From Raphanus sativus (lineage: Eukaryota; Streptophyta; Magnoliopsida; Brassicales; Brassicaceae): a stretch of 64,000 bases of DNA. Each line of letters starts with the position of its first letter. Position 1 is the stretch's first letter. Location: positions 4,402,001-4,466,000 of the forward strand of contig NC_079514.1 of assembly GCF_000801105.2 (NCBI RefSeq). The letters run 5' to 3'. A model generated the notes under the pieces. That model had not been told where the DNA came from, searched no databases, and saw only the letters and a list, made by a program, of their open reading frames with translations. Shown here one piece after another: positions 46,901 through 56,309 of this stretch. Made by a program: the position numbers and the translations under genes.

Positions 46901-47052
46901 TGGAGATTAAAAAAGTCAATGCAGGTCACTGTCCCCACGATGAGATCCCAGAGGAGGTGAACCACATTATCTGCGAATGGATAGCCAAGGTCGATAATGA
47001 TGAACAACAATCACTTAAAAGCCTCATCCCAGTAGATGTACTACCACAATAA
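43967..47052 (+). CDS. Photolyase-domain / alpha-beta hydrolase fusion, plastid-predicted
   Basis: Thirteen exons encode 688 aa: 43967-44204, 44295-44428, 44499-44648, 44726-44837, 44918-45200, 45291-45504, 45587-45676, 45752-46007, 46091-46203, 46297-46395, 46476-46523, 46614-46724, 46834-47052. Residues 1-40 are Arg/His/Ser-rich, like a chloroplast transit peptide. Then a DNA-photolyase alpha/beta domain (STAVVWFKQDLRADDHPGL to about 170), a linker with partial similarity to the FAD region, and a C-terminal alpha/beta hydrolase: LLVHGFGAFLEHYRDNV, nucleophile GNSIGG, Asp in GMKDPI and His in AGHCPHDE. The classical FAD-binding residues of photolyase are not evident. Corresponds to At4g25290. 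Reaction unknown. A micro-insertion lies in the last intron. Confidence 0.9.
46772..46818 (-). mobile_element. Micro retro-insertion in the last intron of the fusion gene
   Basis: CAATATTCATTAGTCT at 46772-46787 and 46803-46818 flank 15 bp reading GTGTTAC plus poly(A) on the minus strand. It ends only about 15 bp before the splice acceptor at 46833. Confidence 0.7.
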
Positions 47053-47184
47053 TAATAAATAAAAAAAACTAAGGATATTTGGTCAGCAGAAGGAAGCAAT
47101 GTCTTTGTGGTGCCAAGAAGACCATCGTCCAGGGCCTTAAGAGTGTAAACTGTTTCATAGATGTGATTAACTTAATTTTTTGTC

Positions 47185-47541
47185 TATGTGCTTAATGCTC
47201 TTGTTGATATGTATGCCAAGTGCGGCAAGACATTGTTAAAAGGAAGGAATGTTTTTGACATGATTCCTCACAAAGACTACGTTTCCTGGAACTCCGTGTT
47301 GACTAGTTGCCTTCACCATGGCTTTTGTTGGCGATGAACACTTTTTGTCTGATGGTTCAAGATGGGATTGAGGTTCCTAAATCCAGTGTTCTAGCTTGTG
47401 TTTTGTCTTTAAAGCATGGACGTTAGCTACATGGATGGGCAATTTAGGCGAGGAATGGAGTTCCGTTACTCAATGATTGTTGAAGAGATGGGGTTTGAGG
47501 CTGGTCCAACTGTATGGGGAGCTTTGTGGCCCAATGAATGA
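47185..47541 (+). pseudogene. OTP70: OTP70-like PPR relic
   Basis: Three stretches in different frames match one PPR protein in order: NALVDMYAKCGK and NVFDMIPHKDYVSWNSVLTS (47194-47325), LMVQDGIEVPKSSVL with VLSLKHGR (about 47352-47425), then MEFRYSMIVEEMGFEAGPTVWG (47455-47520). Stops and frameshifts separate them, and about 120 codons between the last two are deleted. Both ends of the gene are gone. Arabidopsis OTP70 (At4g25270), needed for plastid rpoC1 intron splicing, occupies the same place between the hydrolase fusion and PMEI7. An intact copy presumably exists elsewhere in the genome. Confidence 0.8.
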
Positions 47542-48193
47542 GATTAGAGGACCAAAGCTAGTCCACGAATCATGCCAGAAGGAGGTAGAGGTACGTACCA
47601 TCACCGACTGAGCAACACATCGAATTTGCAATCACAGGTTTCAAATTTAGCATGCTCCTAACTGTAGGAGAGAACCGTTGAGCATCAGCATCCAATAACT
47701 CTCTTTTACACAAAGGTGACTTGTTTGTTCATAGAGAAAAGAAAGAACCACGTGAGTGTGAACGCGTCTGATTGGTTAGCTGTTAGAAGTGCTTTTTAAT
47801 GTCTATAGATCCTCGTGGGATGTCTTTTTGCAAGAATTGACTTGAAAACCAGCGTCTTCACTAGATTAAACTTTTCCAACTGCATTATTCAATTGAAAAG
47901 CCAGATATATATATATATCTCGTGACCAATGTTTCAAATGGTAACATGGGTATAGTCATTGGTCACGTGCTTTAGGACCCACCACTTGCATATGTAAAAA
48001 GCTAGGTTCCAAAATGTTGTCTACGATAATGTGATGCAATAAAAACACTGTAGGTGATGACAAACTGTTCCAGCTTATCCTCCTCTCTTATTGATATCCT
48101 CATTGCTTCACATTTATTAACTTTTCAATTAACTCAGTTTTTGCTCTATACTTTTTTTTTGTATCTGGAACATTCTTTAAGCCTCTCTCTCTC
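47542..48193. other. Upstream region of PMEI7, no gene seen
   Basis: No coding similarity after the OTP70 relic. The PMEI7 TATA box is at 48194. Confidence 0.55.
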
Positions 48194-48200
48194 TATAAAT
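48194..48200 (+). promoter_or_regulatory. TATA box of PMEI7
   Basis: TATAAAT preceded by a CT repeat, 46 bp before the start codon. Confidence 0.6.
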
Positions 48201-48245
48201 CCCTGAACCCTTTTGCTGCTACTCACATTGTGTTTGGAACCCAAA

Positions 48246-48851
48246 ATGGCGAAATGTTTAGATCTTTCTCTGATTCTCTTTGTTCTGTATGTGTCCACTG
48301 CAGCAATAGCCATGGCAAGAAACCTTGGAGACGAATCTAATGAAGATACAGAGTTCGTTAAAGCCTCTTGTGAGACAGCAACGTACCCGGAACTGTGTTT
48401 CCAGTCTCTGTCTTCTTACGCAAGCGAGATCAAGAAGCGGCCACTTCAGCTAGCCGAGACAGCGCTTGCCGTCAGCATGGCTCGAGCAAAGTCTGCCAAA
48501 ACCTATATCTCGGACATGACTGACTACAAAGGAATCACCAAGAGGCAGCACGGGGCTGTGTTGGACTGTGCTGAAGAGATGGGAGATACTGTTGACAGGT
48601 TGAGCAAGTCGCTGAAGGAACTGAAGAGTCTGGAGGAAGGGGAAAGGGAAGAAGACTTCTGGTTCTGTTTGAGCAATGTCAGGACGTGGACAAGCGCGGC
48701 GCTTACAGATGAGACCACTTGTCTTGATGGGTTTGGAGGGAAAGGCATGGATGGGGAGCTGAAAAGCTTAGTCAGAGCACACATTGTGCGTGTGGCTCAA
48801 CATACGAGTAATGCATTGGCTTTGATCAATGTCTATGCTTCCAAGCATTGA
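48246..48851 (+). CDS. PMEI7: Pectin methylesterase inhibitor, PMEI7-like
   Basis: Intronless, 201 aa. An N-terminal signal peptide (MAKCLDLSLILFVLYVSTAA) directs secretion to the wall. The PMEI fold (DUF538-unrelated four-helix bundle) starts near residue 35 with the paired cysteines of ASCETATYPELCFQSL. A third Cys is in AVLDCAEEM and a fourth in ETTCLDG, giving the two conserved disulfides. It ends TSNALALINVYASKH. PMEIs bind pectin methylesterases one-to-one and block pectin demethylation. The frame extends 11 codons upstream, but MAKCLDLS has a proper signal peptide and lies just after the TATA box. Collinear with At4g25260. Confidence 0.92.
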   Translation: MAKCLDLSLILFVLYVSTAAIAMARNLGDESNEDTEFVKASCETATYPELCFQSLSSYASEIKKRPLQLAETALAVSMARAKSAKTYISDMTDYKGITKRQHGAVLDCAEEMGDTVDRLSKSLKELKSLEEGEREEDFWFCLSNVRTWTSAALTDETTCLDGFGGKGMDGELKSLVRAHIVRVAQHTSNALALINVYASKH

Positions 48852-49331
48852 AAAATGTTGCAAAAGTTTGGTCTTGTGGACTTGCGTTTTTTTAAATACT
48901 TTTGGATTTGGTTTGCACTGTATTTCCAAGAAGTGTGTTTTGGTTTTGTTCAGAGTCATATCTGTTTTCTCTTGCCACCTTGTTATATCATCTATGGTCT
49001 ACATAGTTTGAAGCTGTTGATTTTGATGTTTGATTGGTGATATTATATATAGTATTGTAAGCCATGAAAAGTATATTGCAATCTTCTCTTTTAAACCTCC
49101 CTCAGGTTATCTTTGACATTCATTCATCTTAGTAATAGAGCTGTGAACAAAAAAAGAAGAAGTTAGTAACAGAGTAGAGCCTATATAGGCTTGAAGGGCT
49201 TATGTGTTTAGACCAACAGTATCCTCGAAAAGATAAAAGAAAAATAATGATCTGACCTGAAAAGAAGAAAACGAAAACTAAATAAAGCATGTCGAAACGT
49301 TTTTGGACAAAGATTTTATATATAAAAAAAA

Positions 49332-49431
49332 AAGAAGTTTTATGGGCCATGAAGAGCTCCAAGTTGATCAACATGTCAGATCAGACCAGAGCTACAAAAC
49401 TTGGAGCTCTTCATGGCCCATAAAACTTCTT
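49332..49431. repeat. Perfect 34-bp inverted repeat (hairpin), 32-nt loop
   Basis: 49332-49365 and 49398-49431 are perfect reverse complements (arms begin AAGAAGTTTTATGGGCC). Part of the left arm plus loop (about 49354-49378) is repeated directly at about 49447-49471. The fold would be a long stem-loop of miRNA-precursor or foldback-element type. Confidence 0.9.
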
Positions 49432-49472
49432 ATTTTATACAAGCATGAGCTCCAAGTTGATCAACATGTCAA

Positions 49473-49521
49473 TGGAGCAAGCATGATCTGACATATACAC
49501 TTTAGACTCATGCTTGCTCCA
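49473..49521. repeat. Perfect 14-bp inverted repeat (second hairpin)
   Basis: TGGAGCAAGCATGA at 49473-49486 pairs with 49508-49521 across a 21-nt loop. It lies 41 bp after the 34-bp hairpin. Confidence 0.85.
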
Positions 49522-49859
49522 GGAATATTTTTAAGTTCTTTACAGTGAGAACGCTAGATTATGCATCGTGTATATGTTGTTATTAGCCAGAACTCTGCTT
49601 CTTGATGAATCAGTTGTCCGTTGTTTGTTTTCCTGACATGGTATTACCCTTCACTCTTCTATTAATTTCAACCAGTAAATAGATATTTGGTAAAAAAAAT
49701 TCAAGGCATTGGTGTTAACCATAATGCCTTGTGAACAAAGTCAAGTTTGTTTGTTTGTTTGTTTGTCTTCTCTCATCCACATACTAACGTTGACTAATGA
49801 AACAAGACTAGAGATAGTCTGTCTTCTCTCTTCCATATATACACTAAAAGACTGCTTAA

Positions 49860-50060
49860 AAAGCTGGCATGTGCCCACTTGCGGAGCCAACTTATTGGCA
49901 TGTGGGTCAGTTGACCCATTTGTATTTCTGAGTATTAAAAAATTTACATGTACATTTCTATGAAAAACTAGGAAAATGGTGTAAAATCAGTTAATTGACC
50001 CCTATAATATATGTTGATCATGAATTGACCCTCGTAAAAAGTTTTCCTAGCTCAGCCAGT
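49860..50060. mobile_element. Possible transposon remnant
   Basis: A motif CTTGCGGAGCCAACTTATTG and repeated TTGACCC words resemble the GTGGCGGAGCCA type of repeat found at many Brassicaceae loci. Termini and class not resolved. Confidence 0.25.
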
Positions 50061-50200
50061 GCATCTGCTTCTCCTTCCTCTCAAATAAAAATCCTCTTTG
50101 TATCATCTGACTTGCAGGTTTTGGTAGGTTTTACTTGATCAAGAATCTACATCACTCAGATCTTCTTGAGGCTTTACCAACTGTGTTTGGTTGCAGACGC

Positions 50201-52209
50201 ATGATGGACTGGAGATTGCTTACAGCTGCAGCTAAAGGGGAAACCAATCTCCTTACTTTTGCCACATTTCACCATTCAGATTTCGACAAGGTAACGCCAC
50301 ATAACAACAACGCTCTTCACATTGCAGCTAAGCACCAGGGGCTTGATTTCGCTACAGCCATACTTGATCTTCGCCCATCTCTCCTCTTGGTAGAAAACAA
50401 CAATGGAGACACACCTATACACGTTGCAGCTAGTGTAGGTTCCCTTCAAGTTTTACAACTTCTTGTCAATTCAGCCAGTCTAGATATCGAAAACAGGGGA
50501 ATAACCAAGCAGCTATTGAGGAATACTAATAAGCAGAAGGATTCAGCGTTACATGTTGCATTAAAGAGTGGACATGTCGATGTAGCTAAGCTCCTAGTTG
50601 AACAAGACGCAGGATTGTTAGATATGGCCAATAACAGCAATGAATCTCCTCTGTACTTAGCTATTGAAAGAGGGCTTTTCGACATTGCTGATCATATTTT
50701 GGCAACATCTCCTTCGGTTACCGGTACAGGGCCTAAAGGTATGAATGCTCTGCATGCCGCTGTGGATTCTGACATTGTCAGTACTGGTAATGTTTCTTTC
50801 CTTCTCTTTGAATTTGATTTATGTGTGTAGAGCTTTATAGAACTTTATTAGAGACTAAAGAGATATTAACTAGTATATAAGATATTAAACCAATCCACTT
50901 ATAGCTAATTAGTTTTTGTTTTGAAGTTGGAAGCCCATGATGAAACTTAACAAACTTATTGTTGTTTTGGTTAGTTTTCTTGACAAAACTGATGGAGGCA
51001 AGACCCGAAATGATCAAAGAAGTGGACAGTAATGGATGGACACCTCTTCATTATTCAGTGTGGCTTGGCAAAGTGGAGATAACTCGACTTTTGCTTCAAC
51101 AAGACAGCTCGGCTGCTTATATATCAGATAAGGAAGGACAATGTCCGCTTCATCTTGCTGCATCTACTGGTCAGATTGATGCTTATAGAGAGCTAGTTGG
51201 TTTCTGTCCTTATGTCTGGGAACTAGTTGATGGTAAAGGAAGAACATCTCTTCACTCTGCAATCATATCAAGAAAAAGAGGAATCGTTGACTGTATTCTA
51301 GAGATGCCTGAGATCTCTCTTCATCTGTTGAATGAAACCGATGTAGATGGAAACACGCCTCTCCATCTATCGGTCGTTTTCAAATGGCAAGCCGTCTTAC
51401 TGCTTCTCTTGGAAAACAAGCGAGTGGATAAGTTTGTTATGAACCGTGATCACTTAACAGCTGCGGAACTCTTTTACTCTCGGAATCAAGAGGTACATTA
51501 CTTTGCTTACTCTCGATGTGTTGACCTTTAAAGTTTGTCAGTTTCATGAAATTATTGGTTTTGTTATAATTAATTTTAGATTAGTTACGAGGTGACGATG
51601 ACATACTATGCACTGCAAAGATACAACAAGCAACCATCTCAGCGACAGAACATCGAGACAAAGAATAAGCAAGAAAAAGCAGACGTTGAAGAAAGCAATG
51701 CAAGAAACGACGGTGCAATGTACGAGGTTCATCTTCTAGTCGCGGTTCTTGTGGCGACCGTAGCTTTTGCCGCTGCATTCCAACTACCTGGCGGTTACAA
51801 ACAGGACGGTACACCTACACTGATGGAAAAAGCAGCTTTCAAATGTTTCTTGGTGTTCGACACAATCGCCTTCTGCTTCTCTGTAACTACTGTCTACTTC
51901 TTGTTCTATGCTTCTAGACACGGGTTTCGAGCACGTTCTTCTTTCCTCTACATGTCGTGTCTCCTGATGGTTGTGTCACTGATCGCAATGGCCTCAGCGT
52001 TTGTGTCAGGGATGTATCTGATTTCATCCAAGTCGAGACTGTTAGCCCTTGTGCCTTTGGTGATGGTTGGAACCTTCCTCTTGCACGGTTTCATCTACTG
52101 GTTCTTTGATCCACGCGGTGGCTACGTTCTTGTCCTTGAACGACCTCGCCAGTTTTTTAGGAAGCTATTCTTCCAAAACCCATTGTCTCATGTTTTTGTT
52201 TGGAACTGA
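50201..52209 (+). CDS. Ankyrin-repeat protein with PGG transmembrane domain (ACD6/ITN1 type)
   Basis: Three exons (50201-50786, 50975-51492, 51580-52209) encode about 577 aa. Around eight ankyrin repeats run from residue 25 to 400 (NNALHIAAKHQGLDFATAIL, NGDTPIHVAASVGSLQVLQL, NGWTPLHYSVWLGKVEITRL, GNTPLHLSVVFKWQAVLLLL). The PGG domain has HLLVAVLVATVAFAAAFQLP and GGYKQDGTPTLMEKAAFKCF, and the region holds four hydrophobic segments, the last near LVMVGTFLLHGFIYWFFD. The family sits in plasma membrane and ER; ACD6 tunes salicylic-acid defence and ITN1 salt/ABA responses. Start chosen at MMDWRLLTAAAKGE; a further 5' exon ending at the TTGCAG just upstream cannot be excluded. No counterpart is expected at this site in Arabidopsis. 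Confidence 0.85.
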
Positions 52210-52303
52210 GTTTATTTAAGAATCAAGAATAACACAACACTTTGTACCTTCTGATAAATCAAACCTATCTAAAATACATTCCATTTTGAAAACAAATATA
52301 TGA

Positions 52304-52946
52304 TCTCATCTAAAACAGAACTATTCTATTGGACCTAACATTTATTTGGTAAGTTTTTAAATTAAATATACCTTTATACTTTATAGTTAAACTTAAATTA
52401 AATCACTAATGTTCCTTTCTTTATACTACTATATTCATGTTTCCAAACAATATACTTATTTCTTTATACTACTATCAATGTTTTCAAACAGTATATTTTT
52501 ATACTACTATCAATGTTTCCAAACAATACAATAATTAATATTACTTATTTTATATCTATCATTTTTTCTTTAAAATTTTGTAGAAACGTCATAATTTCAT
52601 AAATTGCAAAATAATAAACTTTAAAATTTGGATTATAAGTTACAAATTATGAAACTATTACAATTTAAATCAAATTAAATTACATATCGGTCATCCATCA
52701 GTTCAATCGGTTAGTCTCGGGTTTTAGTAATTTTTTTAATATGAATATTTTAGAAACCTAAATTGAATTGTCATATCTCCGGGTTAACCGGTATAATCAC
52801 AATCGGGTTGAATTTAAAAATACTGATTTAAATGCAAAACTATTTTAAATACACTCTGTAAAAATTACCAAAATATTTATTAAGTTATTAATGAAATTTT
52901 TCATCGTAAAATATTTCGCGCTTCTAAAGCGCGGGTCAAGATCTAG
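52304..52946 (+). mobile_element. Short Helitron, copy 1 (643 bp)
   Basis: Begins TCTCATCTAAAACAGAAC after a host A and ends with a GCGCTTCTAAAGCGC hairpin, a spacer and CTAG before a host T. Clearly related over its length to the copies at 54394-55033 and 55664-56309. No coding sequence. Confidence 0.85.
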
Positions 52947-53060
52947 TTTCTTATTAAAACGAAAAACAGAAGAGTTTATTATGCATATAATACTGCTACA
53001 GCTGAGCATACAAATATGAATGGAGAGAAGTAAATAAATAACAAACAAGTAGCTGTTCTT

Positions 53061-53340
53061 TTATATGGTCAGCCTCGGCATGTTCTCGGTGTTGGTCTCG
53101 AGAAGGTTGTGCAGCTCGCACAAGAACCACATCCAATTCTCATCGCTCTCTTCGTCTACAATCTCAAACGCTAAAGGAAACAAAGCGCCGTCTCCATCGA
53201 ACCCGGTCGCGAGAAGCAATGTACCTAAGTACTTGCTCTTCGGATAGGTTCTGTCTAGACCAATAACGGACAGCACGCGTTTAAGAACCCGTAGATGGAA
53301 GCTTGGAACGATAGAAGAGACGAATAAAGTACCAATCAGG
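53061..53340 (-). pseudogene. Mutator-like transposase fragment
   Basis: The minus strand reads VLSVIGLDRTYPKSKYLGTL and LLATGFDGDGALFPLAFEIV then ESDENWMWFLCELHNLL, the MULE transposase core. The first catalytic Asp region (GLDRT, normally GLDGT) is altered, and the frame stops right after NMPRLTI, where SDR would follow. Both ends are missing. Confidence 0.8.
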
Positions 53341-53383
53341 ATGTTACCCAAAAGTTTTTTTTTTTTATGTTACCCAAAAGTTT
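53341..53383 (-). mobile_element. Micro insertion: poly(T) between 17-bp repeats
   Basis: ATGTTACCCAAAAGTTT at 53341-53357 and 53367-53383 flank nine T's only. It is the most extreme case in the window: the inserted sequence is nothing but a poly(A) tail. Confidence 0.7.
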
Positions 53384-53644
53384 AAACATATATTTTTGAG
53401 AGTGCCATATAAATTACGTTTGTGAATACACGAATGAAACCAAAAGTGCAAAACATATAAAATTCTAATTTTCTTGAATGTATTGGTACTTCGAATGCAC
53501 AATGTGAAAAGAAAAATACATGTTTAGTAATACAATGCGGAAATTTTGGAATTTATTTGATTGCCAATATATATATGACATAGAAAGGAAACGAAAGCGT
53601 ACACATGCACATGCAAAGAGATGAAGTTGAATATAACGTTCAAT

Positions 53645-54244
53645 TTAGAAACGTAGATAATTGGTAATAAGGGCCAAAGTATTGCTTGTAGTCTTTGAAA
53701 GTTCGGAAACAGCCTTCTCCACCTTCTTCTTCGTCTCCTCATTCACTTCCCCTTCATCAAACTCGTCCGTACAAGTAGTATCGTCTGTCAACGCCGCACT
53801 CACCCACGTATTCACGTTCTTTAGATGCTCCTTCTTTGAGATACCTCCGCCGTTGAGATTCTTCAACTCGGCCATTGCTTGCTTGAGCTCGTCGACGGTG
53901 TCCTTCATCTCCTCCACGCAGTCCTTGAGGACCGGGACCTCAGGGCTGGAGGTGAATTTGGCGTTTTTGAGAAGGTTAGAGACGACTAACGTGGCGTTTT
54001 TGGCGTATTTGAGGTTGACGCTGAGGGACGTTGTGCAGAGTTTGATTGGGTCGGCTTTGATGGTGGAGGAGTAGGAGGACAATGAGTTGTAGCACATTGT
54101 AGGATATGTTGTTGAGTTGCATGCGGTTTTTACGAACGTTTCGTAGTTTTGGTATGTGGTGGGTGGAGTTGCTGCTGTTTTAGGGATGTTTGATGAGTTG
54201 ATGAGGGTAACTAGAGTTAGAGAGAGTATGACGAAACGCAACAT
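53645..54244 (-). CDS. PMEI4: Pectin methylesterase inhibitor, PMEI4-like
   Basis: Intronless, 199 aa. The signal peptide MLRFVILSLTLVTLINSS is followed by a Thr/Pro-rich linker and the PMEI domain with CNSTTYPTMC, VLKDCVEEMKDTVDEL and DDTTCTDEFDEG, so the four conserved cysteines are present. It ends SNTLALITNYLRF. The preceding codons lack an ATG, fixing the start at 54244. Role: secreted inhibitor of pectin methylesterase. A TATA box is about 97 bp upstream. A Helitron sits 150 bp upstream of the start codon, and another in inverted orientation lies beyond the 3' end. Collinear with At4g25250. Confidence 0.9.
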   Translation of the reverse strand: MLRFVILSLTLVTLINSSNIPKTAATPPTTYQNYETFVKTACNSTTYPTMCYNSLSSYSSTIKADPIKLCTTSLSVNLKYAKNATLVVSNLLKNAKFTSSPEVPVLKDCVEEMKDTVDELKQAMAELKNLNGGGISKKEHLKNVNTWVSAALTDDTTCTDEFDEGEVNEETKKKVEKAVSELSKTTSNTLALITNYLRF

Positions 54245-54340
54245 GTTTGTCACTTTAGGGGTGTTGTTCTTCTTTCGGGTCTGAGAGAGAATACAAATGC
54301 AAACTTTGGTGAATTATGAAACTATGCAGTATGTTGTATA

Positions 54341-54348
54341 TTTATATA
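54341..54348 (-). promoter_or_regulatory. TATA box of PMEI4
   Basis: TATATAAA on the minus strand, about 97 bp before the start codon and 46 bp from the Helitron end at 54394. Confidence 0.55.
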
Positions 54349-54393
54349 CGCAACACATATTGGATTACGATTGTATTTCAATTATAAAGGAAA

Positions 54394-55033
54394 CTAGATT
54401 TTGACCCGCGCTTGGAAGCGCGAAATATTTTACGATGAAAAATTTCACTAATAATATAACAAATATTTTGGTAATTTTAAAGAGTGTGTTTAGAATATTT
54501 TTGCATTTAAATCAGTGTTTTTAATTCAACCCGATTGTGATTATACCGGTTAATCCGGAGATCTAACAATTCAATTTAAGTTTTTAAAATATTTATATTA
54601 AAAAAATCATTAAAATCCGAGACTAACCGATTGAACTGTTGGATGACCGATATGTAATCTAATTTGATTTAAATAATAATAGTTTCATAATTTGTAATCT
54701 TATAATCCAAATTTTAAAGTTTATTATTTTGCAATTTATAAAATTATGACGTTTCTACAAAATTTTAAAGAGAAATGATAGATATAAAATAACTAAGATT
54801 AATTATTGTATTGTTTGGAAACATTGATAGTAGTATAAAAAATATATTGTTTGGAAACATTGATAGTAGTATAAAGAAATAAGTATATTGTTTGAAAACA
54901 TGGATAATAGTATAAAGAAAGGAACATTAATAATTTAATGTAGGTTTAATTATAAAGTATAAAAATATTTAATTTAAAAACTTACAAAATAAATGTTAGG
55001 TCCAACATAATGTTTCTGTTTTAATAAGATAGA
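54394..55033 (-). mobile_element. Short Helitron, copy 2 (640 bp)
   Basis: On the minus strand it starts TCTATCTTATTAAAACAG after a host A (55034) and ends CTAG before a host T, with a GCGCTTCCAAGCGCG hairpin. Inverted relative to copies 1 and 3. Confidence 0.88.
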
Positions 55034-55663
55034 TGATTCGCACTATAATTATAATATATCACCAGTCACCAATCATAAATAAGCTATTAATTTTTGTTCG
55101 AACGGTAACCATATAATACGCTTAAGAAAATTTAAGAAAGTTAGTTCTTGTGTCATTTTAGTTTATTATTCGACCCATGTGACATCTGATTCTGTTTGTT
55201 CAGTTACTACCAAGATCATTTAGGGCATCTATATTAGAAGTCTATCAAAAAAAATCTTTTACCAAATTTTAATATTTTAATAAGAAAATTTGAAAGACTC
55301 ATGTATCATGAAACTCGTAATAAAACATTATTATTTTTCTATGAAACTTTTTCTTTGAAATACTTAAAGCGAATGACCTTATAACTTTATAACCACATAT
55401 ATGTATGTCAGTCTCGTTTATTCTCCCAAGCCGTGGATTAAGGCATCTAAATTAATGGGACATATTTTTTGAAAAAAAATATTATTAGCATTTATAAATG
55501 AATAAATTTTTGTAAAGATATCTTCAAGATTGATTACTTCAATACACTCATGAATCAAGTTCTACTTCCCTTGAATCCAAATTTGAATAATTCCAATGAC
55601 ATGAAAAAACTTTTGGATTTTTTTTTTTTGCTTTTCAAAGTAACAAATGCAAGTGATGATACA

Positions 55664-56309
55664 TCTATCTTATTAAAACAGAAACATTTTGTTAGATCTA
55701 ACATTTATTTTGTAAGTTTTTAAATTAAATACACTTTTATACTTTATAGTTAAACCTACATTAAATCACTAATGTTCCTTTCTTTATACTACTATCCATG
55801 TTTTCAAACAATATACTTATTTCTTTATACTACTATCAATGTTTCCAAACAATATATTTTATATACTACTATCAATGTTTCCAAACAATACAATAATTAA
55901 TCTTAGTAATTTTATATCCATAATTTTCTCTTTAAATTTTTTTAGAAACGTCATAATTTCATAAATTGCAAATAATGAACTTTAAAATTTGGATTATAAG
56001 ATTACAAATTATGAAACTATTACAATTTAAATCAAATTAGATTACATATTGGTCATCCATTAGTTCAATCGATTAGTCTCGGGTTTTAGTGATCTTTTAA
56101 TATGAATATTTTAAAAACCTAGATTGAATTGTTAGATCTCCGGATTAACCGGTATAATCACAATCGGGTTGAATTTAAAAACATTGATTTAAATGCAAAA
56201 ATATTTTAGATACATACTCTTTAAAAGTTACCAAAATATTTTTTAAATTATTAGTAAAAAATTTCATCGTAAAATATTCCGCGCTTCTAAAGCGCGGGTC
56301 AAGATCTAG
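55664..56309 (+). mobile_element. Short Helitron, copy 3 (646 bp)
   Basis: Starts TCTATCTTATTAAAACAG (identical to copy 2) after a host A and ends CTAG before T, with the same GC-rich hairpin. No coding sequence. Confidence 0.88.
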
